9,266 nucleotides of DNA from assembly GCA_021826565.1 (NCBI GenBank), contig JAKAZJ010000043.1, forward strand, positions 1 through 9,266. The letters run 5' to 3'. The DNA is from Pseudomonadota bacterium (GTDB lineage Bacteria > Pseudomonadota > Alphaproteobacteria > Acetobacterales > Acetobacteraceae). Of the stretch, positions 1 through 7,013 are shown one piece after another. A program made the position numbers and the translations under genes. Position 1 is the first letter of the stretch; every line of letters begins with the position of its first letter. The notes beneath the pieces are model-generated. The model saw nothing but the letters and a program-made list of their open reading frames with translations. It was not told the DNA's origin and searched no databases.

Positions 1-411
1 CACCAGATAGGTCAGGAACACGCCGGTGGCGAACACCTGGCTGCCCCAGAAGCGCATCCGCGCCAGCGCGTACGCCGACAGCACCGAAATGACGATGGTC
101 GCCGCCACCACCACCACGGTGATCTTCACGCTGTTCCAGAAAAACATCTGGAACTGCGCGTCGCGGATGATCGACAGGAAATTGCCGAGATAGGGGTGGT
201 GCGTGTACCAGGGATCGAGCCCCGAGCCGATTTCCTTCGAGGTCTTGAGCGAGGTGATCAGCTCGAAATAGGGCGGCACCAGGAAGACGAACGCGAAGAT
301 GACCAGCATGATATAGCTGGTCCACAGCGCCCAGCGCCGCTCACGCGCGAGGCTCGGTTTGCGTCCGTGCCAGCGGGGCGTGCCGTCGGCGGTCATGGTT
401 GCGCCGCTCAT
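1..411 (-). CDS. CUT1-family sugar ABC transporter permease, MalG-like (partial, C-terminus outside window)
   Basis: This is the second inner-membrane permease of a carbohydrate importer; it would pair with the permease encoded just before it on the same strand. The first 137 residues are visible and the reading frame is open to the window edge. A charged cytoplasmic N-terminus (about residues 1-28) is followed by a first membrane segment (about 29-51) ending in FLVPPYFELITSLKT, a pattern typical of MalG-type proteins. A second segment (about 93-117) contains NSVKIT and ends in SAYALARMRF, also typical of the family, and a third begins near residue 124. The EAA loop that docks the ATPase lies beyond the edge. 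The ATG at 411 is chosen because GGGAGG lies 9 nt upstream (421-426, inside the end of the preceding gene). An in-frame ATG at 396 has no comparable site. Only 1 nt separates it from the upstream stop codon, so translational coupling is likely. The substrate cannot be told from this fragment. Confidence 0.9.
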   Translation of the reverse strand, partial: MSGATMTADGTPRWHGRKPSLARERRWALWTSYIMLVIFAFVFLVPPYFELITSLKTSKEIGSGLDPWYTHHPYLGNFLSIIRDAQFQMFFWNSVKITVVVVAATIVISVLSAYALARMRFWGSQVFATGVFLTYLV

Positions 412-412
412 G

Positions 413-1360
413 TCAGATGGCCTCCCGGGTCCGGCGATTGACGCCGCGCAGAATGAAGATGGCGAAGATCGCGAGGATCGGGAAGATGAACAGGCTGACG
501 GCCGATCCCATCGGGATGTTGCCGGAGCCGATGCCCACCTGGAACGCATAGGTGGCGAAGACCTGGGTGGTGTTGGCCGGCGCACCGGCGGTCAGGATCT
601 CGACGATGTCGAAATTGGCGAAGGTGACGATGAGGCTGAACAGCACCGTAATGCTGATGACGTTCTGCAGCAGCGGCAGCGAGACGTAGCGGATTTTCTG
701 GATCCCCGTGGCCCCGTCGATCGCCGCGGCTTCATAAAGCTGCTCGGGCACCGATTTCAGGGTGGCGAGGTACATGATCATGAAGAACGGCGCGCCGAAC
801 CAGACATTGACCACGATCACCCAGAACCGCGCCCAGCCGGTCAGCGCGAGCCAGGCCACGGGCTGCATCCCGGCGGCGGTCAGCAACCAGTTGATGGCGG
901 AATAGCTGCCCGCGATCATCCACCACCAGCCCAGGGTGGAGAGCGCCGGAGGAATGACCCACGGCACCAGCAGCAGGCCGCGCCACAGCCGCTGATCCCG
1001 GCCGCGGATATTGTGCATCACGTGCGCCAGGATGAAGCCGATCAGCGCCTTGAAGAACACCGCCGTGATGGCGAACAGGCAGCTTTGGAAGATAACCAGA
1101 TGGAACGTGTCGCTGGTCAATAGATATTCGTAGTTGAACAGCCCGATGAAGCGGTGCATGTCCCGGCTGAGCATCGAGAGATAGATCGAATAGGCGAACG
1201 GGTAGACCACCAGCCCGCCAACCAGGATGAATAACGGCATACACATCATCACCGCGATGGTGGACCGTTGCCGGGCCATCCGCTGCAGCGTGCCCGGACG
1301 CACCCCCGCCGGTCGTGCGCCAAGACCGGTTGCCGGAATGCCAGTCGTTCCTTCGGCCAT
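413..1360 (-). CDS. CUT1-family sugar ABC transporter permease, MalF-like
   Basis: This inner-membrane permease of 315 residues is the first of two that should form the heterodimeric channel of a carbohydrate importer. Hydrophobic segments lie at about residues 36-58, 88-112, 125-146, 178-200, 232-250 and 284-305, matching the six-helix MalF/UgpA-type core. The EAA loop that contacts the ATPase is clear at 210-231 and reads EAAAIDGATGIQKIRYVSLP. I place the start at the ATG at 1360, because AAGGGG lies 10 nt upstream. A longer frame from a TTG at 1387 adds nine residues but has no good ribosome site. The gene follows the solute-binding protein gene after an 85-nt gap holding a hairpin, and its stop lies 1 nt before the next permease, so the three genes form one operon. 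The family is secure. Whether the substrate is a sugar, a polyol or glycerol-3-phosphate is not. Confidence 0.93.
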   Translation of the reverse strand: MAEGTTGIPATGLGARPAGVRPGTLQRMARQRSTIAVMMCMPLFILVGGLVVYPFAYSIYLSMLSRDMHRFIGLFNYEYLLTSDTFHLVIFQSCLFAITAVFFKALIGFILAHVMHNIRGRDQRLWRGLLLVPWVIPPALSTLGWWWMIAGSYSAINWLLTAAGMQPVAWLALTGWARFWVIVVNVWFGAPFFMIMYLATLKSVPEQLYEAAAIDGATGIQKIRYVSLPLLQNVISITVLFSLIVTFANFDIVEILTAGAPANTTQVFATYAFQVGIGSGNIPMGSAVSLFIFPILAIFAIFILRGVNRRTREAI

Positions 1361-1406
1361 ACCCGCCGATCCCCTTCCGTACGACAAAACGAAATATCGG
1401 GCAGAC

Positions 1407-1430
1407 CGAGGCCAGCAACCGCCGGCCCCG
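1407..1430 (-). terminator. Hairpin between binding-protein and permease genes (candidate attenuator or mRNA stabiliser)
   Basis: Read on the minus strand, CGGGGCC and GGCCTCG can pair as a 7-bp stem with one G-U pair around a 10-nt loop. It lies just after the binding-protein stop. A T-rich stretch (ATATTTCGTTTT) follows about 8 nt later, not directly, so this is at best a weak intrinsic terminator. Such hairpins are known in other binding-protein importers to keep the binding protein in excess over the permeases. That role here is inference. Confidence 0.4.
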
Positions 1431-1445
1431 ATCCACCCGATGCCG

Positions 1446-2804
1446 TCACATGTTGATGTAGCCGTTGATCTCGCGTTCGGCCCAGTCCAGCACGTCCTTC
1501 ATCTTCTGGCCCTGGGAAAGCTTCGTGACCATCACATTGAGCGTGGCGTTGCTATACAGCTGCGTGGCAATCCGCGGCGGGGCCGGTGCGGCCGAGACAT
1601 TGGTGGTCGCATCGTGCCACGGCCGTGACGGGTAGTTGAAGATCGTGCCCGTCGGCGGTCCCTCGGTGTTCCAGATATTGAAGTCGTGCATGCTCAGCAT
1701 CGGCGGAATGTCGTAGCCGGCTGAGGCATTGCACAGCGTCTCCACCTGTTCGCGCTGCTGCAGGTAGGTCAGAAGTTCCTTGGCGGCAGACTTGTTCTTG
1801 CTGAACTTCCAGACGCCCCAGAAATACGGCTGCGCCGGGATGAAGCGCCCCTTCGGTCCGGTCGGGTTCGGGAAGGTCCAGCAATCCTGGGCCACCTTGA
1901 TCGCGTCGCGCCGTGCCACCCACCACGCGGATGGTGGGTTGAAGATCAGCGCCGCCTTGCCGGAAATCAACGCCTGGTTGTTCGAGGCGTCGTTGTAGGA
2001 CACCGCGTCGGCCGGCAGATACGGCACCAGCTTCTGCATGTACTCCAGCGCCTGCTGCACACCCTCGGACCGCACCGTGATGTTGCCTTTGGCATCGACC
2101 AGCTGGCCGCCGAAGGCGCTGAGCATGGAACCGGTCCAGTCCACGCTGTCGCTGGTCTGTCCGATGCCGAGGCCAAAGGTCAGGTTGGCCTTTTTTGCCA
2201 CCGGTGCAAGCTTGAGCATCTCGTCATAAGTCCAGGCCGCGCCTTCCGCCCCGGTGACCTTGCTCGCCGGGTACCATTTCTCAAGATCGATGCCCTGGCC
2301 TTTGAAGAAGCTGATCCGCCCGCAGGACGGCTTGACCTGCGATCCCACGCTGGTCGGCACCGCCGACCAATGGCCGCCAACCTTGCCGAGGTACACGGAG
2401 ACCGGATCGAGCTTGCCGTACTGCTTCATCAGCCCGTCGACCACATCGTCCACCGGCTCGAGATGCTCGTGATAATGCTGAACATCCCAGGTAAGGAACG
2501 CCATGACGTCGTGCCCGGTGCCGGACAGCGCTTCGGCGGCCTGCGTCAGCGGCAGTTTGCTGTTGGCCGAGCCGGAACTGAGCAGGTCCAGCGTAACATC
2601 GACCTTGTTCTTCGCGCCCCAGTCGGCGACCAGCTTTTTCATCACCGGGTTGGCGGCCGGGACCCAGTGATCCCAGAACGCGAGCTTCAACGAGCCGGCG
2701 GCATGCGCGCTGCGCACATGCACCAACGGCAGCGCCGCCGCAGCGACACCGGCTTTCAGTGCGTCGCGCCGTGTCAAACGGCCCAACCGTGTTGCTTCCT
2801 TCAT
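1446..2804 (-). CDS. Tat-exported extracellular solute-binding protein of a CUT1 sugar importer
   Basis: This periplasmic binding protein of 452 residues would deliver a carbohydrate-type ligand to the two permeases encoded downstream. The N-terminus is a twin-arginine signal: [10 protein letters not shown] (Arg12-Arg13), then a short hydrophobic stretch and a likely AHA|AG cleavage near residue 35, so the protein is probably exported folded. The mature chain starts [11 protein letters not shown]. This and the spread of Trp/Tyr residues ([10 protein letters not shown] near 105, WTYDEM near 191, [10 protein letters not shown] near 291, [10 protein letters not shown] near 325) fit bacterial solute-binding protein family 1. 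The ATG at 2804 is chosen because GGAGGA sits 10 nt upstream and the Tat signal follows at once. The frame stays open another 177 nt upstream, but that reads into the pyrH promoter region and would bury the signal peptide. It is the first gene of the importer operon. The ligand is unknown. Confidence 0.92.
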   Translation of the reverse strand: MKEATRLGRLTRRDALKAGVAAAALPLVHVRSAHAAGSLKLAFWDHWVPAANPVMKKLVADWGAKNKVDVTLDLLSSGSANSKLPLTQAAEALSGTGHDVMAFLTWDVQHYHEHLEPVDDVVDGLMKQYGKLDPVSVYLGKVGGHWSAVPTSVGSQVKPSCGRISFFKGQGIDLEKWYPASKVTGAEGAAWTYDEMLKLAPVAKKANLTFGLGIGQTSDSVDWTGSMLSAFGGQLVDAKGNITVRSEGVQQALEYMQKLVPYLPADAVSYNDASNNQALISGKAALIFNPPSAWWVARRDAIKVAQDCWTFPNPTGPKGRFIPAQPYFWGVWKFSKNKSAAKELLTYLQQREQVETLCNASAGYDIPPMLSMHDFNIWNTEGPPTGTIFNYPSRPWHDATTNVSAAPAPPRIATQLYSNATLNVMVTKLSQGQKMKDVLDWAEREINGYINM

Positions 2805-2814
2805 GGACGTTCGT

Positions 2815-2820
2815 TCCTCC
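2815..2820 (-). promoter_or_regulatory. Ribosome binding site of the solute-binding protein gene
   Basis: The minus strand reads GGAGGA, 10 nt before the ATG at 2804. It is one of the strongest ribosome sites in the window, and it decides the start in favour of the Tat signal peptide over the longer open frame. Confidence 0.75.
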
Positions 2821-2874
2821 GTCTCGTCGGGCGACCCCGACACCGTGGGTGCCGCGCCCTTGCGCGGCCGGCGG

Positions 2875-2903
2875 ACTATGGCCGCGCCGCAGCGGGCTGG
2901 CAA
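2875..2903 (-). promoter_or_regulatory. Candidate sigma70-type promoter for the importer operon
   Basis: On the minus strand TTGCCA (2903-2898) matches 5 of 6 bases of the -35 consensus. CATAGT (2880-2875) matches 4 of 6 bases of the -10 consensus, and exactly 17 nt lie between them. Transcription would start near 2868 and give a leader of about 64 nt before the ATG at 2804. Two hairpins fall in that leader: GCCGCGC/GCGCGGC at 2851-2868 (7 bp, 4-nt loop) and GTCGGG/CCCGAC at 2826-2841 (6 bp, 4-nt loop). I saw no equally good promoter on the plus strand for pyrH in 2805-2979. Confidence 0.5.
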
Positions 2904-2979
2904 CCGCGCCACCCCCTGGCCTTTATCCCACTGTCCCGCTAGGTTGATGCAATCCTCAAGCTCCGCGAGTCCCACCGGC

Positions 2980-3711
2980 ATGTCCCATAAGCCCGCCTAC
3001 AGGCGCGTCCTGCTGAAACTGTCCGGCGAGGCGCTGATGGCGCGGCGCGATTACGGGCTGGACAATGAAATGGTCAAAGCCATCGCCGCCGATATCGGCG
3101 CCGTGGTTGCGCTCGGCGTGCAGGTCTGCCTGGTCATCGGCGGCGGCAACATCTTCCGCGGTGTCTCGGCCGCGGCGGCGGGGATGGAACGCGCCCAGGC
3201 CGATTATATCGGGATGCTGGCCACCGTGATGAACGCGCTGGCGATGCAGGCGGCGCTGGAAGCGCGCGACGTGCCGACCCGCGTGCAGTCGGCGATCCCG
3301 ATGTCCACCGTCTGCGAACCCTATATCCGCCGCCGCGCCGAGCGCCACATGGAAAAGGGCCGCGTGGTGATCTTCGCTGCCGGCACGGGCAACCCGTTTT
3401 TCACCACCGACACCGCCGCCGCGCTGCGCGCCGCCGAAATGGGCGCCGACGCCCTGTTCAAGGGCACCCAGGTGGACGGCGTCTATAGCGCCGACCCACG
3501 CCGCGACCCCGCCGCCACCCGCTACGAGGAACTGAGCTATCAGGACGTGCTGGCCAACCAGCTCGCGGTGATGGACGCCGCGGCGATCAGCCTGGCGCGC
3601 GAGAACAAGCTGCCGATCGTGGTGTTCAACATTCACGCCCCCGGCGCCTTCGCCGCGGTGGTGCGCGGTGAGGGGAAATTCACCCGGATCGTCGCCAGTG
3701 ACGCCGCCTAA
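2980..3711 (+). CDS. pyrH: Uridylate kinase (UMP kinase)
   Basis: This cytoplasmic enzyme phosphorylates UMP to UDP with ATP, feeding UTP and CTP synthesis. It belongs to the amino-acid-kinase fold and is normally a hexamer regulated by GTP and UTP. The 243 residues are close to the usual length of about 240. Visible motifs are KLSGEAL (13-19), the glycine-rich GGGNIFRG (54-61), [16 protein letters not shown] (75-90), [13 protein letters not shown] (135-147) and VDGVYSADP (165-173). The ATG at 2980 is chosen because the conserved [12 protein letters not shown] block then starts at residue 7, as in relatives. Earlier in-frame starts, such as 2947, add sequence with no family match. The ribosome site is weak (GCGAG about 10 nt upstream). 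The gene opens the plus-strand housekeeping run and lies 84 nt before frr. It diverges from the sugar importer, whereas tsf commonly precedes pyrH. Confidence 0.97.
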   Translation: MSHKPAYRRVLLKLSGEALMARRDYGLDNEMVKAIAADIGAVVALGVQVCLVIGGGNIFRGVSAAAAGMERAQADYIGMLATVMNALAMQAALEARDVPTRVQSAIPMSTVCEPYIRRRAERHMEKGRVVIFAAGTGNPFFTTDTAAALRAAEMGADALFKGTQVDGVYSADPRRDPAATRYEELSYQDVLANQLAVMDAAAISLARENKLPIVVFNIHAPGAFAAVVRGEGKFTRIVASDAA

Positions 3712-3722
3712 CCTCGGGAACT

Positions 3723-3755
3723 GGCGCGGCGCGGCGGGTTAGGCTACGCCGCGCC
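3723..3755 (+). ncRNA. Strong GC hairpin in the pyrH-frr gap, with two pairing registers
   Basis: The arm CGCCGCGCC (3747-3755) is perfectly complementary to GGCGCGGCG, which occurs twice in overlapping form (3723-3731 and 3728-3736). Either 9-bp stem can form, with a loop of 15 or 10 nt. No T-tract follows, so this is not a standard intrinsic terminator. A role in mRNA processing, pausing or stability between pyrH and frr is inference. Confidence 0.5.
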
Positions 3756-3781
3756 CAAGGCGCCGACAGACATCGCATCAC

Positions 3782-3787
3782 GGGAGG
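3782..3787 (+). promoter_or_regulatory. Ribosome binding site of frr
   Basis: GGGAGG lies 8 nt before the ATG at 3796. This is the best Shine-Dalgarno match in the plus-strand run and fits a highly expressed translation factor. Confidence 0.75.
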
Positions 3788-3795
3788 CCTTTCCG

Positions 3796-4362
3796 ATGCC
3801 CGCCGACCTCAACGCCCTGAAATTGGACCTGACCCGCCGCATGGACGGGGCGCTCGATACACTCAAGCGCGAATTCGCGGGCCTGCGCACCGGCCGCGCC
3901 AGCCCGGCGCTGCTGGAACCGGTTCGGGTTCCCGCCTACGGGACCGACACGCCCCTCAGCCAGGTGGGCACGGTCGGCGCGCCGGAGCCACGCATGCTGA
4001 CCGTCCAGGTCTGGGATCGCTCCCTGGTCGGCGCGGTGGAACGCGCGATAAGGGACGCCGGCCTCGGCCTCAACCCCGCCACCGACGGGCAGCTGGTGCG
4101 GGTGCCGATCCCCCAGCTTACCGCCGAACGCCGAGCCGAACTGGTGAAGGCCGGCCATAAATACGCCGAAGGCACCAGGATCGCGGTCCGCGGTGTGCGC
4201 CGCGACGGCATGGAGCAGGTCAAGGGCTTCGAAAAGAAGCACGAAATCGGCGAGGATATCGCCAAGCGCTGGCACGAGGACGTGCAGAAGCTCACCGACC
4301 AGTACATCAAGAAAATCGATGAGATGCTGGCGGAGAAGGAAAAGGACATCAAGCAGGTCTGA
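3796..4362 (+). CDS. frr: Ribosome recycling factor
   Basis: This cytoplasmic protein works with EF-G after termination to split the 70S ribosome from mRNA and tRNA. The 188 residues match the usual length of about 185. Seen in order: an N-terminal helix with the conserved RTGRASP (31-37), the beta domain (about 38-105) ending in [20 protein letters not shown], and the long C-terminal helices from [10 protein letters not shown] (131-140) to EKEKDIKQV. The basic VRRDGME segment corresponds to the conserved ribosome-contact region VRRDA. Family members usually read LKKLEKEGEISEDE where this protein has [20 protein letters not shown], a mild divergence with two extra aromatic residues (Phe and Trp). 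The start is fixed by a strong ribosome site 8 nt upstream. It follows pyrH, and uppS starts 6 nt after its stop, as in many proteobacteria. Confidence 0.97.
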   Translation: MPADLNALKLDLTRRMDGALDTLKREFAGLRTGRASPALLEPVRVPAYGTDTPLSQVGTVGAPEPRMLTVQVWDRSLVGAVERAIRDAGLGLNPATDGQLVRVPIPQLTAERRAELVKAGHKYAEGTRIAVRGVRRDGMEQVKGFEKKHEIGEDIAKRWHEDVQKLTDQYIKKIDEMLAEKEKDIKQV

Positions 4363-4368
4363 GCGCGC

Positions 4369-5106
4369 ATGCCCCGCCCGACGCGCGCGGCCAGCCCCGG
4401 TGGCCCGCCGCCCACCCATGTTGCGATTATCATGGACGGCAACGGCCGCTGGGCCGCGGCGCGCCATCTGCCGCGCCTGGCCGGGCATCGCGAGGGCGCG
4501 CGCGCCGTCCGCCGCACCATCGAGGCCGCGATCGACCAGGGTGTCGCCTGGCTGACGCTCTATGCGTTCAGCTCCGAGAACTGGCGCCGTCCCGCCGCCG
4601 AGGTCACCGATCTCACCGGCCTGCTGCGATATTACGTGCGCTCGGAACTCGCTGAACTGGCCGAGGTCGGAGTGCGCCTGCGCATCATCGGCGAACGTGA
4701 CCGCTTCCCCGCCGATATCGGCGCCGACCTCGCCGCCGCCGAGGCGCGGACGGCGGCGAACACCCGGCTCAACCTGACCGTCGCGCTGTCGTACGGGGCG
4801 CGCGCGGAACTGGCCGCCGCCGCCGCCGCGCTTGCCCGCGCGGTGCGGGACGGCACCCAGGACGCGGCGGCGATCGACGAGGCCGCGCTTGCCCGACATC
4901 TCTTCACCGCCGGGATGCCGGACCCGGACCTGCTGATCCGCACCTCTGGCGAGCAGCGCCTGTCCAATTTCCTGCTATGGCAGGCCGCTTATGCCGAACT
5001 GGTGTTCCAGGACGTGCTGTGGCCGGATTACGACGCGGCCTGCCTGGCCGCTGCGCTCGACGAATATGCGCGGCGGGAACGCCGGTTCGGGGCGCGTCCT
5101 GGTTAG
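4369..5106 (+). CDS. uppS: Undecaprenyl-diphosphate synthase (cis-prenyltransferase)
   Basis: This enzyme condenses isopentenyl diphosphate onto farnesyl diphosphate in cis to make C55 undecaprenyl diphosphate, the lipid carrier for peptidoglycan and other envelope polymers. It acts at the cytoplasmic face of the inner membrane. The 245 residues compare with 253 in E. coli. Motifs include IIMDGNGRWAA (20-30), with the catalytic Asp23 and the phosphate-binding loop, GHREGARAVRR (39-49), LTLYAFSSENWRRP, and the C-terminal signature DLLIRTSGEQRLSNFLLW with its arginines for the homoallylic substrate. The first 15 residues are Pro/Ala/Arg-rich and have no family match. The start lies 6 nt after frr with little ribosome site, which suggests coupled translation. 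The cdsA frame begins inside its 3' end. dxr, two genes downstream, serves the same isoprenoid supply. Confidence 0.97.
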   Translation: MPRPTRAASPGGPPPTHVAIIMDGNGRWAAARHLPRLAGHREGARAVRRTIEAAIDQGVAWLTLYAFSSENWRRPAAEVTDLTGLLRYYVRSELAELAEVGVRLRIIGERDRFPADIGADLAAAEARTAANTRLNLTVALSYGARAELAAAAAALARAVRDGTQDAAAIDEAALARHLFTAGMPDPDLLIRTSGEQRLSNFLLWQAAYAELVFQDVLWPDYDAACLAAALDEYARRERRFGARPG

Positions 5107-5794
5107 CCCCGCGCCCTGGTCGGATCTGCGGCTGCGGCTGCTCTCGGCGCTGGTGATGGTGCCGCTGGCACTGGCCGCCATCTGGTTCGGCGGCGCGCTG
5201 TTCGCGGGCTTGATCGTGGGCGCGTCGGTCGGGCTCGGGATTGAATGGGCCGGGTTGTGCCGAGGGGGGACTTCCTGTCGGCGGCGCGTGACGATGGGGG
5301 TCGCCTGGATCGCGTTGGCAGCCGCGGCGGCCCTATGGCTGCGGTCCGACCCGCTGGTCGGGCGAACCAATGTCGGGTTCCTGGTGGTGGCGGTCTGGGC
5401 CAGCGATATCGGCGCCTATCTGGTCGGACGGGCGATTGGCGGACCGCGTCTGGCGCCGGCGATTTCCCCAGGCAAGACTTGGTCGGGGGCGGTGGGCGGA
5501 CTGGCCGGCGCGGCCGTGATGGGGCTGGTGGTCGCGCTGATCCACGGCGTCCGTCATGGCGTGGCCCCGGAGCTGAGCCGGGCGATGGTGGTGGCCGCGG
5601 GATTGTCGGTGTTGGGCCAGGCCGGAGATCTGGCCGAATCCTGGGCCAAACGGCGACTGGGCGTGAAGGATTCCGGGTGGCTGATTCCCGGGCATGGCGG
5701 CCTGCTGGACCGGTTGGACGCGGCGCTCGCGGTGTTGCCGGCGGCGGCGCTGCTGGCGTGGTGGCACGGTCCTGGGGTAGTGCTGTGGCGATGA
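5066..5794 (+). CDS. cdsA: Phosphatidate cytidylyltransferase (CDP-diacylglycerol synthase)
   Basis: This integral membrane enzyme converts phosphatidic acid and CTP to CDP-diacylglycerol, the precursor of bacterial phospholipids. Of the 242 residues (E. coli 285), several hydrophobic segments are visible, including about 27-57, 78-92, 104-121, 141-160, 172-184 and 221-234. Diagnostic motifs are ASDIGAYLVGR (112-122), SPGKTWSG (134-141) and the family signature at 192-218: S192, K195-R196, K201-D202, P208, H210-G211-G212, D215-R216 and D218. The start is uncertain. The ATG at 5066 overlaps uppS by 41 nt with no clear ribosome site. A CTG at 5099 would overlap by only 8 nt. The next ATG (5156) would cut off the conserved DLRLRLLSA before the first membrane segment and is unlikely. 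The stop overlaps the dxr start as ATGA, so the two are translationally coupled. Confidence 0.93.
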   Translation: MRGGNAGSGRVLVSPAPWSDLRLRLLSALVMVPLALAAIWFGGALFAGLIVGASVGLGIEWAGLCRGGTSCRRRVTMGVAWIALAAAAALWLRSDPLVGRTNVGFLVVAVWASDIGAYLVGRAIGGPRLAPAISPGKTWSGAVGGLAGAAVMGLVVALIHGVRHGVAPELSRAMVVAAGLSVLGQAGDLAESWAKRRLGVKDSGWLIPGHGGLLDRLDAALAVLPAAALLAWWHGPGVVLWR

Positions 5795-6957
5795 GCGATC
5801 AGCCTCGCAGCGTGACCCTGCTCGGCAGCACCGGCAGCGTCGGCACCCAGACCGTCGATCTTCTGACCGCCGCCGCCCCCGGACGGTTCCAGGTGCGCGC
5901 GCTGGTAGCCGGACGCAACGCCGCGCTGCTCGCCACTCAGGCGCGCGCGCTCCGGGCGGAGTTCGTCGCGGTGAACGATCCGGCCGCTTGGCCCGATCTG
6001 AAAGCGGCGCTGGCCGGCAGCGGAATCCGCGCTGGCGCCGGGCCGGAGGCGGTGCTGGAAGCCGCAACCATGCCGGCCGACTGGACCATGGCCGCGATCA
6101 CCGGTGCCGCGGGACTTGCGTCCACCCTGGCCGCAATCCGCAACGGCGGCGCCATCGCGCTTGCGAACAAGGAGGCGCTGGTCTGCGCCGGCGACGTGAT
6201 GCTGCGCGCGGTCGCCGCCGCCGGAGCCACGCTGCTGCCGGTGGATTCCGAACACAACGCGATCTTCCAGTCGCTGGCCGACGGCAACCGCGGCGCGGTG
6301 GAACGGATCGTGCTGACCGCATCCGGCGGCCCATTCCGCACCTGGAATCAGGCGCAAATGCAAGCCGCCACGCCCGAAGACGCGTTGAAACATCCGGTCT
6401 GGTCGATGGGGGCCAAAATCACGATCGATTCGGCCACGCTGATGAACAAAGGGCTGGAGGTGATCGAGGCGGCGCGGCTGTTCGGGCTGGCGGAAACCGC
6501 GATCGACGTCCTGGTGCACCCGCAATCCGTGATCCACGGCATGGTCTGCTACCAGGATGGCAGTGTGCTGGCCCAGCTGGGCGCGCCCGACATGCGGATC
6601 CCGATCGCGCATACGCTCGCCTGGCCGGCGCGCATGGCAACGTCCGGCAAGCGGCTGGATCTGGCGCAGGTGGCGACGCTGACATTCTTCCCCCCCGACC
6701 CGGACCGCTTCCCGGCGCTGCGCCTGGCGCGCGAGGCCTTGCGCGCAGGCGGCGGCGCCCCCACCATCCTCAGTGCGGCGAACGAAGTCGCGGTCCAGGC
6801 CTTTCTTGAGCGACGGATTGGTTTTCTGGATATCGCGGCAACTGCGAACGCCGTGCTGGATAAGATGGGCGCGCCTGCGGCCGATGATCTGGGCGCCGTT
6901 CTGGGCCTGGACGCCGCCGCGCGGCGGGCGGCCGAGAAGGTGGTATCGACGCGATAA
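5791..6957 (+). CDS. dxr: 1-deoxy-D-xylulose 5-phosphate reductoisomerase
   Basis: This enzyme catalyses the second step of the MEP pathway: NADPH-dependent rearrangement and reduction of DXP to 2-C-methyl-D-erythritol 4-phosphate. It is cytoplasmic and the known target of fosmidomycin. The 388 residues are near the usual 390-400. The N-terminal Rossmann region carries LLGSTGSVGTQT (10-21) for NADPH. ALANKEALV (123-131) follows. The metal site is PVDSEHNAIFQ (Asp152, Glu154) together with Glu223 in LMNKGLEVIEAA. LTASGGPFR (175-183), HPVWSMGAKITIDSAT (201-216) and VHPQSVIHG (242-250) line the substrate site. A C-terminal helical domain, with ILSAANEVAVQAFL at 326-339, completes it. No key residue is missing. 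The ATG at 5791 overlaps the cdsA stop in ATGA. The gene sits with uppS, which uses the isoprenoid units that this pathway supplies. Confidence 0.98.
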   Translation: MSDQPRSVTLLGSTGSVGTQTVDLLTAAAPGRFQVRALVAGRNAALLATQARALRAEFVAVNDPAAWPDLKAALAGSGIRAGAGPEAVLEAATMPADWTMAAITGAAGLASTLAAIRNGGAIALANKEALVCAGDVMLRAVAAAGATLLPVDSEHNAIFQSLADGNRGAVERIVLTASGGPFRTWNQAQMQAATPEDALKHPVWSMGAKITIDSATLMNKGLEVIEAARLFGLAETAIDVLVHPQSVIHGMVCYQDGSVLAQLGAPDMRIPIAHTLAWPARMATSGKRLDLAQVATLTFFPPDPDRFPALRLAREALRAGGGAPTILSAANEVAVQAFLERRIGFLDIAATANAVLDKMGAPAADDLGAVLGLDAAARRAAEKVVSTR

Positions 6958-6966
6958 CTGTGGTAG

Positions 6967-6998
6967 GCTTCATTTTTGAAGCAACGCCGAAGACTTCA
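6967..6998 (+). promoter_or_regulatory. Competing inverted repeats in the dxr-rseP gap
   Basis: GCTTCA (6967-6972) and TGAAGC (6977-6982) form a 6-bp stem with a TTTT loop. The same TGAAG (6977-6981) can instead pair with CTTCA at 6994-6998, with a 12-nt loop, so the two folds exclude each other. This stretch is noncoding only if rseP starts at the GTG at 7014. It could be an RNA switch near the rseP start or a protein site. The function is not known. Confidence 0.35.
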
Positions 6999-7013
6999 CC
7001 CGGGGATCCGCTC

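Noticed and set aside
359..1123. A 254-codon plus-strand frame opposite the permease genes
   Set aside because: The minus strand carries the permease with a clear EAA loop. The plus-strand product is charged low-complexity sequence (repeated GEDREDRED-like runs) typical of the complement of a membrane protein gene.
2860..2882. TTGCGC ... TATGGC as a plus-strand promoter for pyrH
   Set aside because: The spacing is only 11 nt, too short for a sigma70 promoter, and the -10 match is poor.
2370..2942. A 190-codon plus-strand frame opposite the binding-protein gene
   Set aside because: It lies opposite a certain gene with a Tat signal, and its product shows no family feature.
4800..4840. Run of GCC triplets in uppS
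   Set aside because: It encodes an alanine-rich stretch (LAAAAAALARAV) inside a normal UppS helix and reflects GC-rich codon choice.
3778..4899. A 373-codon open frame on the minus strand opposite frr and uppS
   Set aside because: Both plus-strand genes are certain. The antisense product is low-complexity Arg/Gly/His-rich sequence with no motif.
5245..5790. Long upstream extension of the dxr frame inside cdsA
   Set aside because: The frame is open by chance. The NADPH motif starts a few residues after the ATG at 5791, which forms an ATGA overlap with cdsA, and the upstream translation has no family match.
5554..6612. A 352-codon minus-strand frame opposite cdsA and dxr
   Set aside because: It is a shadow of dxr and cdsA, with no start context or domain.
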